From NCBI GenBank assembly GCA_016748015.1, contig JAAOMT010000502.1, positions 686,519 through 750,518 on the forward strand: DNA of 64,000 nucleotides, read 5' to 3'. This document shows, in pieces, positions 22,686 to 33,371 of the stretch. The translations under genes and the position numbers were made by a program. The DNA is from Geosiphon pyriformis (Eukaryota; Glomeromycota; Glomeromycetes; Archaeosporales; Geosiphonaceae). The notes beneath the pieces were generated by a model, which saw nothing but the letters and a program-made list of their open reading frames with translations, searched no databases and was not told the origin of the DNA. The stretch's first letter is position 1. Each line of letters starts with the position of its first letter.

Positions 22686-23635
22686 CTATTAATTAGCATG
22701 AAATTACCTTCATAATGCCTATTATTAATTAGTATATATCATTATCATTTTGATTATCATTTATTATTTAATCAAATTATCAAATATTATTACTCAATCA
22801 ATAATCCAATTTATACCATAGAAATTAAAATGATCAAATTACACAATACTCTGAACTATTTAATATAGTCAAAATTTGTCGAAATTAATGAAAATTCACC
22901 GAAATAATCAATAGTTCAGTGAAATAACTTGTAGTTTGCCAAAATATATCTTTAGTTTATCCAAATTATAGCAAAGAGAAAAGTGCAAGTTCAAAGACTA
23001 ATACTACAACAAGTTGTATAAAAAAAAAGCTTCTCTCTTCAAGAAAATGTATCTTTTCATAGTATTTTAACATAGTATTTCACTCTAAATATCTTAATTA
23101 AAACAAATCACCTTTTACACATTCAAATAAAAATTAAATATTCAAAAACCAAATCCCTTGATTATTGTATCTGAAATTTCCTTAACACAACTAACATTTT
23201 GAAATTGATTAGCTACCAATTTCAGTAATCTGTTAGTAACTCCAAGCCTGAATAGAAAACGTTTCCCTTGATAAAATTCTATTTTTTTTACATTTCTTTT
23301 ATTTTTTCTTTCTTTTCTTATTATAATCATTAGAATAGTCTACAGATGAGATTCCTGTAGAAGAGTTGACTTTCACAGCAAAGTAACTACACATTTTTAG
23401 TAAGCTTTCAGATGAGCAATTCTTGGGAAAGAGTTGAAATTTACTACAACATAATTACACAAAGCAACTGGCACAGAATTGGTCATTCCACTTATAAGCT
23501 CAGCAGTTCAAATTATAGGAGATAATTTGAAGATAAATTCAGTTACTGGAGGTCCAACTACTTCCAAAAAACATGAATATACAGCAAATTAACATTAACA
23601 ACATTCAAAAAAAAGACCAAAAACCTCTAGTAATA
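22666..23635 (+). repeat. 3' LTR of element B (970 bp)
   Basis: It begins TGTTACCAG and ends CTCTAGTAATA. It is followed by GTGT, the partner of GTGC at 13777-13780. The TTTGCCRAAAT-like cluster is at 22868-22960. Confidence 0.93.
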
Positions 23636-24010
23636 GTGTCAACTGTCAAATTAAGGATACATTACAAAAAACAGAGTTTTCTATTAAAAAATGAATCCAT
23701 AATTCCAGTTGTTTTTGGTTTAGCATCCTTGTGGTTCTGTAAAATAATTTGTGAATTTGGCTTAAAGTTGGACATTTATGTTTGTTTTGGTTTACATCTT
23801 GGTTTAGCAAGTATGCATTTCAGTTTTTTGCATGATTTTTTTGTAATGATTGGTTTAGATATATAGTATTGTCTTGATTAATTCAAGTAGCTAGTCACAT
23901 ATAGAAAAAGCATAAGCCATATTTAATTTAGAATTTTATTTGATTTTATATACTTAAGTAGTAATTGAACTGCATTTATAAAACTTTAATAAAAATAAAA
24001 ATAAAAAAAC
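23636..24010 (+). mobile_element. LINE copy 1, right part: ORF2 C-terminus, 3' UTR and tail
   Basis: The protein resumes as VSTVKLRIHYKKQ...NESIIPVVFGLASL, matching VHAKHRALMKKNGLIPKNGS...SGL of the LINE at 39260. The 3' UTR (AGTATTGTCTTGATTAATTC, CTAGTCACATATAGAAAA) matches 45908-45960. An A-rich tail begins near 23990. This proves that B split one LINE. Confidence 0.85.
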
Positions 24011-24729
24011 AACAAAAATAAAATAGTATAAATTAATCAATTAAATATTAATATTATAATATCAAAAATACCAAAAATATTAAAAATACCAAAAATACTA
24101 AGAATAATTAAAATTATTTTATATTATTAAATTTAGATATAAAAATTAAATAATTAAAAACTTAAAAACTATTTTTATTTTTAATTATTAATTAATACTA
24201 AAAACATAACTTTAATTTATTATTTTAAACAATAATTTTAATTATAATTATTAATATAATATTTATTTTTGTTTTTGTTTTTTTAAATAACTTATTAAAA
24301 AAATAATTAAATACCAAAATAATTTATTAAACAAAACAAAAAAATTAAATATAAAATTGTTAATAATAATATTTTTAACTTTTTGTTTTTATATTAGTAT
24401 AATTAAAATTTATAGCTTTTATTAATTATTACATATATTAATTATTTAATATAATTAATTATTTTATTTTTAAATAAATTATTAATATTAATTATTAATT
24501 TAATATTAAAATTTTTTAATAATTATAAAACAATAAATATTATATTTTAATAAATAAAATCTAAATAAAACTTAGTACAATACATTAAATTAAGTAATTT
24601 AAACTAAGTATAAATTATATATTTTTTATATATAACTAATTATTTAGACTAATTAATATAATATTTATTTATTTTAACAAAAAATCATATTACTAATATT
24701 TGAAAAAAATAAACAAAATTTAAATATAC
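24011..24729. other. Nearly pure A/T stretch without genes
   Basis: About 700 bp of A and T with very few G or C, made of short AATTATT, AAAATAAT and TTAATATT blocks. It lies between the LINE tail and the first LTR base of E. I see no ORF, no LTR end and no clear tandem period. Confidence 0.6.
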
Positions 24730-24791
24730 TGTTATAGTTAAAACTTATACTTTTTATTAATTATTATATATATTAGCCACTGATCTTATAT
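24730..24791 (+). repeat. E 5' LTR, piece 1
   Basis: It begins TGTTATAGTTAAAACTTATA (family II start TGTTATGGTTGAAAC) and stops at ATAT, the 4-bp duplication made by F (24788-24791). Confidence 0.85.
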
Positions 24792-25434
24792 TATTACGGT
24801 TGAAACCTATACTTTTTATTAATTATCATATGTATTAGCTACTGATGTTATATAATTAGCCACTCTATTTTTAGAAAATAATTATTGATCTGATTATTGA
24901 CTACTTTTAATAGCTATATAAGTGATGAATTTCTTAGCTGTAAAAAAGCATGTAAGAATTAAAGAAAAAAAATAAATAAAATAACAATTTTCATCTCAAT
25001 TATTCTATTATTACTAATTTTCTTTTCCCTACTTTTAAGTATCTGAATATTTTAGGATAAAAAATTACTTGTTGGTTATTTCTTACCCTTTTCCTGAAAT
25101 GTGTAATTGTAGCATTTGAAGATTATTGAATAAAATGTGATTGAAGAGTATATCTAATATCTGATATTGAATTTTAAGAGCACTAACATGAAGCATAAAA
25201 TTATATTATTGTGTAATTATTTGTTAACAGTATAAACTATCCCTTTACTTTCAGATTCTCCAGTTATCTTTTGAAAAATATAGCAACTAAGATATTTTAT
25301 GAAACTGATCTTGCACATTAAATTCATACTTATTCAATTTGCTCTTTGAAATTGAATTCTCTTTGATTCTTTTTATCATTCTACAATTCTGTTCTTCCTT
25401 GCTATTTGTTAGCTTATTACTTCAACCCATAACA
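24792..25434 (+). repeat. 5' LTR of element F (643 bp)
   Basis: It begins TATTACGGTTGAAAC and ends CAACCCATAACA. The short array of TGATTATTGAC units near 24885-24902 is much smaller than in other family II LTRs. Confidence 0.9.
24915..24922 (+). promoter_or_regulatory. TATA box of the family II LTR
   Basis: TATATAAG follows AGC and is conserved in the other family II LTRs (TAGCTATATAAGCAATGAAT at 31866). It is the likely core promoter of the LTR. Confidence 0.5.
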
Positions 25435-25440
25435 TAAAAG

Positions 25441-25458
25441 TGGTGCTTCCTGTGAAGT
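25441..25458 (+). promoter_or_regulatory. Primer-binding site of element F
   Basis: TGGTGCTTCCTGTGAAGT lies 6 nt after the LTR and is identical over 18 nt to the site of family III element D (55169). In E the same site reads TAATGCTTCTTGTAAAAT, every difference being a transition. Confidence 0.7.
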
Positions 25459-25486
25459 TGTCAAAATCTACTTTGTTTTTTATTGT

Positions 25487-27026
25487 ATGGATGATTATTT
25501 ATATCTGTTACAACAATTAAAAAAACACTTTGAAACACACAACAAAAACAATCTAAACTTTATTGAACTCAATCCTTTGTTCTTCTGCTTAATTTGCTTC
25601 CTTATCAAAGAACAATCCAGTAAACAATTCCAAGACTTTTGGAACTGGTTCTTAAATAAGCATTCAGCTGAAATCTATACAGCCTATGCAACTTATTACT
25701 TTGACCAAGCTTATCTTGAAGACAACTTTAAAGAAAAAACAACAACATTAATTAACTTTTATATTTCACAACTTTTGAATAACTGCTTTCTGATTTTGAA
25801 TATCTAAATCACCAAATTCACATTTGGATTGCTGCCCATTAGCTAGCAGAGACTTCTTTTGAAATAGAAAAAAAAGCTATCAAACTGCTTCTGTTTTTGA
25901 TCTCTTCTCAAGTGAATCAGAACATTCTACACAAACAGCTACTTCTGAACTAATGGCTAATAACCTCATACAACAAAACATTCTGATCACTCTCCAGAGA
26001 ATACAAACTGCTTTAGAACAAAAAAATAACACACTATTACCTTTATTTAGAAGTAATATACAAGACTCAATTGAATAGTTAAATGATTTTGAAAGAACAG
26101 TCACTACTAATTAATATAATAATAAGTACAAGTTCCAAATTATTGGTGGCTATCTCTAAGACTCTCCTGCTACTTGGTTCTCACAAAAAACTGATGCTGG
26201 TGCTCACCAAAAAATTATTAGATAGACACCAACAAATGCTGAAGAAGAAAACACCTCTTTCACAACCTGGTTTGAAACTAAATTTAGAACTCCTATTCTA
26301 ATATCCAAATAGTACATAGAATTAGAAAAAAGAATCTAAGATTTTAGTAAAGTTGTAACTGAATATGCCAAAGCAATCAGAAAGTTAATCAAGCAAATAA
26401 ACTCTGAAAAAAACTGGACAGAAAAGCAAAAGATTCATTTTTTTACAAAAGAATTGAGAACTGATCTTTCAAATGCTTTTTGGCCTCTCTTGGCTCTAAA
26501 AGACCATCCTACAATAAATATGGCCATTGAATTAGCCCAATGAATTGAAAACAATCAAAAAATGCACTTGGGATCCACACTTCCAGTTTTTGTTCCTGCT
26601 TCTGTTATGACTTCTGCTCCTTAAATAATTGCCACTTTTTTTGTTGTTCAAACTTCAAATCTCAATAAATAATTGATAGATAGACTTACAGCCAATTTTG
26701 CCCAGCTATTAGAACTCTTAGCCCAAGCAGTCAGAAAGAATCAACAACTTTAAAGACCCAGATATGAACCCTATTTTAATCAACTCCAATAATTTCCTTA
26801 TCAAAGACAACAAAATTGTGGTTCATCTGTGTGTTATTGCTGTAAATTAACTGAACATTTTTTCAGAGATTACAACAATCTTCCTTTGCCTTCTCCAGCT
26901 TCCAGAAACAATAATAATCAAAACAACAGAACCATCAACAACAATATTTCCAATCAAAGACCCAATCATGTCAACATCAATTTCTTTGGAGAGAATTCCT
27001 TAGTTAAAACCACTGTTTATTAGCTT
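25487..27026 (+). pseudogene. Gag of element F
   Basis: The N-terminal domain begins MDDYLYLLQQLKKHFETHN. A frame change near 25775 is shared with E. The Gag core and the degenerate zinc knuckle CYCCKLTEHFFRDY (26832-26873) follow; the last Cys is Tyr (TGC or TGT to TAC). An Asn-rich tail ends near 27026. Several stops occur. Family II Gag is not obviously similar to Gag of families I and III beyond the knuckle. Confidence 0.72.
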
Positions 27027-27483
27027 TTAAACTAGTAGGTGCATCTTCAAAGGGTAAGAGTACAAGCTAACCAGAAGAAAACCTCTTTTATGCTTTTAAT
27101 CTAACTGATAATGATCATAACATAGATGAATTAGCAATCAACACTTTTGAATCAACAAAAAAGAAAAAAAAAGCCAAGGTTAATTTCGTTCTGGACCCAA
27201 ACAAAATATTCACATTAACTGCTAATAACAATGAGTCACTAAAGACTAAAATTTTTAAAAATTCTCCAAAGTTGAAATCCTCAGAGATAGTACAAAAATC
27301 TGGTCCTTATTTTGTTGTTAAAAATCTAATAGAAACCTTAGCACATATTACTTTTGGCCAGCTAATAATCTATCTACAATTCAGAAAAAACCTTTGTAAA
27401 TCTTTGATTCCAAAAAAAAAACACCAAAAATCAACAAGTGCTTTTGCCAAGCTGGATTTGCTGACAACAGCAATGTTACTTTT

Positions 27484-27849
27484 TTGATTTGCAAAGCCCA
27501 AATAACTGGCTATTTTATTGATCTAATCTTAGACAATAGATCATCTGTCAGTATTATTGCCAAACATTTCCTTAAAACAATTGGCAGAAAGATTGATGAA
27601 CTCTCAACTAGACCAATAACCAATATACATAGTGACAAAAAGAAAGGGCTTGGTATAGCCAAAGCTGTTCTTGTCTGTATTAATGACATCAGCATTGAAA
27701 CTGATATAGAAGTATTCAAAGCAAAAGAGTACACCATAATTGTTGACAATAAGTGGCTCAAGAAAGCCAAAGCACTACTTAACTATGAACTTTGTGAGCT
27801 AACCATCAGATGTGATGAGAAACTTATTATAATTAAGTGCTGTCATTAG
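27484..27849 (+). pseudogene. Aspartic protease of element F
   Basis: The retropepsin motif is ILDNRSSVSIIAKHF; the expected DSG is DNR, two G to A changes, so it would be inactive. Further landmarks are KKGLGIAKAVLV and EYTIIVDNKWLKKAK, the usual substrate-flap and NDWL-like regions. It is open for 121 codons. Confidence 0.75.
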
Positions 27850-29690
27850 ATAACTCCTTCAATAACCAAGCAGAACCAAGAAGAAGAACAATCAGATAAT
27901 AATAAGAGTAATAAAGAAGAAACTGCTGAACTCATCTATACAATCTTTATCAGCAATGACAAGCCACTGGACAATGTTAAAGCTGACAAAGAAAGAATCA
28001 TGGTAAATGACAAGCTGATCTGCTGGTCTTATTATAATATTCTCAAAAAAACTTTTGATAAAAAATCTGGCAAAAAAGCCAAATACAACTATTGGTAACA
28101 TGGTCCTTGTATCAAATACTGGTGCAATAAACTTTTGTATTCTCCTAGTAATAAATGCAAGTTCTGCCTGATTTATTACAAAAATTAGGAGTTAATTAGT
28201 TTAATACCCAAAGAAAAACTAAAAGAAATACAGAAGTCCTTTGAGAATAAACCACTTGAAATCCAATCACTAGTTATAGAACAAAAAAAACATTTCCCTA
28301 AAGAAAGAAAAATGGACATTGAAAACTTGTTGACTAGAAATAGCCCAGTTATCTTAAAAAAAAGTGACATCCTTGGATGAACTCATGTGATACAACACAC
28401 TATTACTACTAAAGAAACTTGTCCCATCTATTTGAAGTTTTATCAATTCAATTGATGCAATAATAAGTTTATCAAGAAAAAGATAATTTGAATAAAAAAT
28501 CTTGAATTCATATAAAAAACCAAGAATGAATGGGCTTTTCTAGTTGTAATGGTATTCAAAAAAGATAGAACTCTATGCTTTTGTATCAACTACTGCCAAT
28601 TAAATGTCATCACTATAAGAGACATATACATATTCTCTAAAATTGATGCAATACTAGATAAATTCAAAGATGCTGCTTTATTCTCAACTATTGACCTAAC
28701 TGCTAAATTTTGACAAGTAGAGATAAAACCAGAAAGCAGAAAAAAAACTGTTTTTATTACCAAGTATGACACCTATGAATTTACAATTATGTTTTTTGGT
28801 CTCATTAATGCCTCTTTCACCTTTCAATGTTTAATAGACAAAGTGTTTGAATCAGTAAAAAAAAACTTTGTTTTAGTCTACTTAGATGACATAATAGTAT
28901 ACTCAAAAACCTGGAATGAACATCTTGAACACTTGCAAAAAGTCTTTAACCTGCTCAGAAATACTGGTCTCAAGATAAATCCAATTAAATCTTTTTTTGG
29001 ATGTCAATCCACCCAGTTTTTTGGTCATTTTATTACAAAAGATGAAATTTTTCTTGATCTAACTAAGGTTAAAAAAGTTCAGAATATTAAACAATCAATA
29101 AATGTTTCTAAACTATGTTCTTTTCTTGGTTTGGCTTCTTACTATCACAAATTTATCAAGAATTTCTCCAAAATTGTCTTTCCTCTTAATCAGCTACTCA
29201 GAAAAAATGTCAATTATTACTGGAGCACTTATCAACAAAAAGCTTTTGAAATTCTAAAGGAAAAACTTATTACTAAACCAATTCTTAAGCAACCTAATCT
29301 GGACCAATCTTTTATTCTCCACACTAATATATCTGATTATAGACTTGGTGCTATTCTCTTATAAAAAGATGAAAATAGCAGAGAACATGCTATAGCATAT
29401 ACCAGTAGATCTCTTACACCAGGAGAAAAAAATTATTTAATAACTGAACAAGAATGTTTAACAGTAGTTTGGACTACTAGTTACTGGAATTAATATCTTC
29501 TTGGTTTGAAATTCTTAGTAATAACAGATTATCAAGTCTTGGTTTGACTGCACAATAAAAAGAAACTAGAACACAAACAAATAACCCACTGGATACTCCA
29601 CTTGGATGAATTTAACTATGATATTCAACACTGCAAAGAAGCAAATTATCAAAATGCTAACACTTTTTTTAGACTTATCATCCAATAATA
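27850..29690 (+). pseudogene. Cys-pair spacer, RT and RNase H of element F
   Basis: An acidic stretch and a cysteine cluster (PCIKYWC, then KCKFC, about 28108-28170) precede RT, in the position where families I and III have their Cys-rich spacer, but no dUTPase motifs follow. RT landmarks: AFLVVMVFKKDRTL, FSTIDLTAKF (then TGA for Trp), MFFGLINASFTFQ and VLVYLDDIIVYSK with YLDD intact. RNase H shows HAIAYTSRSLTPGEKNY and FLVITDYQVLV. The frame ends in stops after RLIIQ near 29690. Confidence 0.82.
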
Positions 29691-29789
29691 GTACAAGCTT
29701 CTCAAACCAACTCATCTTAATTATTAATAAATCTTTTATAAACAAACACAATAATAGACTTAGACAACTACTCTGCCTTAATGAAATTT

Positions 29790-30990
29790 TTGGGTAAAGA
29801 ACAATACCCACTAGAATACACTCAACAGCAAAGAGAACATTTGTGTAAATAATCAAATTTTTATTTGATTTGTCAGAACCAATTATATAAAAAAAACAAA
29901 AAAAATTCTGACTGCTTCCAAAAAGTCATCAGATTTGAAGAAAGAGAAATTGTAATATACAACATATACACTGACCTATTAGCTAAACACTTTGGAAAAA
30001 CAAAAACAATTTAGAAAACTTTAGCTTGCTATTATTAATCTACTTTAAGAAAGGACATTGCTAAATACATTAAAACCTATAACATCTGCCAAAGAAGAGA
30101 CAAACCCAATTGCAAAGAAGATATTCATCCAATTTCTGTAGATCAACCATTTGACAGAATTGGTATAGATGTTGTTGAATCTTTAATAATAACTCTTAAT
30201 AGCAACAGATACATTATTAAAGCTACCAATTATCTTACAAAGTGAGTAGAAGCAAGAGCCATTTCAGATTAAACAGCAGTCTCAATAGCCAATTTCATTT
30301 ATAAAGATATCATCTGTCATTATGGCTGTCCCAAAAAACTTTTATTTAATAGAAAAAGAGCTTTTTTCATTACACTGGTTAAAGAACTTTGTAGAAAAAT
30401 AGGAATACATCATAAATTTTCTTCTTACCACCCTTAAACAAATGATTTATTAAAATATTTCAATAAAACACTATGTAAAATCCTAACCAAAACCAGTAAA
30501 GAAACAAACTTATAAGACAAAGTACTGCTCTTAGTTTTGTTTGCTTATAGAACTGTGAATTATGACATAACAAGTTATGAATCTTTTTATTTGCTTTATG
30601 GATACATGACAACATTACCAATAGAGACTAACATTGAAACAATATCCTTTGAAGAAATTACAATAGGAAATTACAAAGACATTTTGCAAAAAAAACTTGG
30701 TATTATTCTTGACTCCTTGGTAGAAACATAAATAATTGCTTTTGAAAAGATAAAACAGTTCCAAGAAAAGCTTAAGAAAAAGAAAATCTATAAAACACTT
30801 TCTTTAAGTATTGGTAACTTGATATTAAAATACTGTTTAGACAGAAACAATATCTATGATAATAAATTCTCTAGCTGATAAAAAAGACTTTTTATAGTTA
30901 ACAAAGTTTTAAACAATAGTTCTTATATTCTTTAAAATCAATCTGAAACAATCTTTAATGATCATTCTGTTCATAGTACATAATTCAAGA
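29790..30990 (+). pseudogene. Integrase of element F
   Basis: Landmarks are the IYTDLLAKHFGKTK zinc segment (its first His is Tyr), YNICQRR, DRIGIDVVES (first Asp), LLFNRKRAF (second Asp changed to Asn) and NDLLKYFNK (Glu changed to Lys). Many stops. The stretch 30992-31293 shows no further conserved domain. Confidence 0.75.
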
Positions 30991-31293
30991 AATATTATAA
31001 ATGACCTGATTGGTTGCCTGTTGTGATAATACTAATTCAGATGATTAGCAAAAATCAAGTATAAATAAATGCATCATTTCCAAAACAAAGATATTTTCAA
31101 TTAACATGAACAATTATTTTCTGAATTAAAACATTCAAAACATTTTCTATATTCTCCATGAATATTAGATCAAAAATTATTCAAATACTTCTCTAACTAT
31201 TAGAAAACAAACCACCATAACTAATAACAGTGGAATACATACTGTTATTAGACCAAAAAAACCACTACTAGAAGAAAAAAAATTGGTAGCAAA

Positions 31294-31761
31294 ATGAATA
31301 AATATCTGTTAGAAAGTATAACAGCAGCTATACTCTTATTTTCTAGTACAATTGAAAAAACAATCCAGAAAATCTTGCCCATAGACAAAAATTTGTTATA
31401 TGAAAGGCAATTAGAACTCTATAATTGCTTTGGAGAAATCATAGAGAATATAAAACTTATGAAGAAAACAACTTCAAAGATACAAGCAGAAATTTTGGGC
31501 ATTATATGATTAAATGTCCCAAGAGTTTTAACTATTGCTAAAAGAGCCAAAACTCTAATACATAAATTTGGTCTCTTGAATACAAAACTTATTTCACTTC
31601 AAGTATTATATATTTTATTCACAAAAGATTTCAACAAATTAGTTAACTTTGAGTTAGATAAAACTCTTCAAATAGATTACATTATGAATAGCTTGATTTT
31701 ACTGGAGTTCAATCTTTTTGGAAAAGATAATATTATGTTTGAAACTTATACTTCTTATTAA
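31294..31761 (+). pseudogene. Third ORF of family II (element F)
   Basis: A 155-codon frame from ATG (MNKYLLESITAAILLFSS) to TAA 31759-31761, broken once by TGA at 31507. It runs into the 3' LTR, which starts at 31731, so the last ten codons (FETYTSY end) are LTR sequence. It is Leu/Ile/Lys-rich, probably helical. No sequence similarity to the family I or III third ORFs is obvious by eye. Function unknown. Confidence 0.55.
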
Positions 31762-32160
31762 TTATTACATGTATTAACCACTCTATTTTTAGAAAGTGAT
31801 TATTAATCTGATCAATGATTTGACTATTAACCTAATTGTTAACCTGATTATTGACCATTTTTAATAGCTATATAAGCAATGAATCTTTTAGCTGTAGAAA
31901 AGCATATAAGAATTAAAGAAAGAAAATAAATTAAATAACAACTTTTATCTCAATTATTTTCTTATTACTAATTTTTCTTTCCTTATCTTCAAGTATTTGA
32001 ACATTTTGGGATAAAAGATTACTTGTTGGTTATTTCTTACTCTTTTTCTGAAATGTGTAATTGCAGTATTTAAAGATTATTAAATAAAATATGACTGAAA
32101 AGTACATCTGATATCTGATATTAAATTCTAAGAGTGCCAATATAAAGCATATAATTATAT
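31731..32160 (+). repeat. 3' LTR of element F, left part
   Basis: It begins TATTATGTTTGAAAC and continues like the 5' LTR to ATAATTATAT, where a solo LTR was inserted. The TGATTATTRACC-type array is at 31800-31862. Confidence 0.88.
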
Positions 32161-32907
32161 TGTTATGGATTGGAGTAACAAGCTAATGGATAGCAAGGGA
32201 GAACAGGATTGTAAGGTGATGAAAATAATCAAAGAGAATTCAACTTCAAAGAGCAAATTAAATAAGTATGGATTTAATGTGTGAGATTAGTCTCATAAAA
32301 TATCTCAGTTGCTATTCTTTTCAAAAGATAACTGAAGAATCTGAAGGTAGAAAAATAGTCTGTACTGTCAATAAATAATCACTTGGTATAATTCTATGTC
32401 TTACATCAGTGCTCTTAGAATTCAATATCAAGTATCAGATGTGCTCTTCAGTCACGTTTTATTTAATAATCTTCAAATGCTATACTTATATGTTTCAGGA
32501 AAAAGAGTAGATAAATGTCAACAAGTAATTTTTTATCCCAAGATGTTCGGATACTTAAAGGTAGGAAAAGAGAAATTAGCAATAAGAGAATGATTAAGAT
32601 AAAAGTTGTTATTTTATTTATTCTTGATTATTTTGAACATGCTTTTTTATAGCTAAGAGATTCATCACTTATATAGCTGTCAAAAGTGGTCAATGATCAA
32701 GTCAATGACTAAATCAATAATTAGGTCAATGGTCAGATTAATAATCAGATCATTGATCAAGTCAATAATTAGGTCAATAATCAGATCAACAGTTAGGTCA
32801 TTGATTAGGTCAATGATCACTATTTAAAAATAGTATGGCTAATTTATATAACATCAGTGGTTAATACATGTAATAATTAATAAGAAGTATAAGTTTCAAC
32901 CATAACA
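32161..32907 (-). repeat. Solo LTR of family II, minus orientation (747 bp)
   Basis: It has TGTTATGGATTGG at one end and CAACCATAACA at the other. It is flanked by ATAT on both sides (32157-32160 and 32908-32911). Reverse-complemented, it matches the F and E LTRs, with an expanded TCAATAATCAGR array at 32694-32820. No internal region remains, as expected after LTR-LTR recombination. Confidence 0.9.
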
Positions 32908-33139
32908 ATATCATTGTGTGATTATTTGTTGACAGTATAAATTATTTTTGTACTTTCAGATTTCCTGATTATCTTTTGAAAAATATAGTGACTGAGATAT
33001 TTTATAAGACTGATATTGCATATTAAATCTATACTTATTCAATTCACTCTTTGAAGTTGAATTCTCTTTGATTTTTTTCATCACTCTACAATTCTGTTTT
33101 CCTTTGCTATCCATTAGCTTATTACTTCAACTCATAACA
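32908..33139 (+). repeat. 3' LTR of element F, right part
   Basis: It resumes after ATAT with CATTGTGTGATTATTTG, matching 25207-25434, and ends CTCATAACA. It is followed by ATAT, the F target duplication. Confidence 0.88.
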
Positions 33140-33371
33140 ATATAATTAGCCACTCTATTTTTAAATAGTAATTATTGACCTGATTAATGACTTAATTATT
33201 GACTTAATTATTGATCTAATTATTAATTTAATCAATAACCTGATTATTGACCTAATCATTAACTTAGTCATTAACCACTTTAAATAGATATATAAGCAAT
33301 AAGTTTTTTAATTATAAAAAGACATGATTAAAGTAATAAAATAAAACCCATTATTAATTACTTCTTCTCAT
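33140..33371 (+). repeat. E 5' LTR, piece 2
   Basis: After the ATAT of F the LTR resumes (AATTAGCCACTCTATTTTTA). It holds a long array of TTATTGACCTRATY units (33168-33285) and a TATA-like ATATATAAGC. It ends at TCAT, the duplication of the solo family I LTR. Confidence 0.85.

Larger units (their letters stand above)
13781..23635 (+). mobile_element. Element B: complete family I Ty3/gypsy retrotransposon, 9.86 kb
   Basis: Both LTRs, a primer-binding site, Gag, protease, Cys-rich spacer, dUTPase, RT-RNase H, integrase and third ORF are present in the same order as in A. It is inserted in LINE copy 1. The 4-bp flanks are GTGC (13777-13780) and GTGT (23636-23639), a duplication differing by one C/T. 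LTR differences are almost all transitions. Many stops make it inactive, but it is the best template for the family because Gag through dUTPase stays in one frame. Confidence 0.95.
24792..33139 (+). mobile_element. Element F: family II Ty3/gypsy retrotransposon inserted in E's 5' LTR
   Basis: Both LTRs, a primer-binding site, Gag, CCHC, protease, RT-RNase H, integrase and third ORF are present; no dUTPase is seen. It is flanked by ATAT (24788-24791 and 33140-33143). Its 3' LTR was later split by a solo family II LTR in the opposite orientation. Protease and integrase active-site residues are changed, so it is dead. Confidence 0.92.

Noticed and set aside
32694-32820. CRISPR-like array
   Set aside because: Units of 11-12 bp without distinct spacers, inside an LTR; it is a degenerate tandem repeat.
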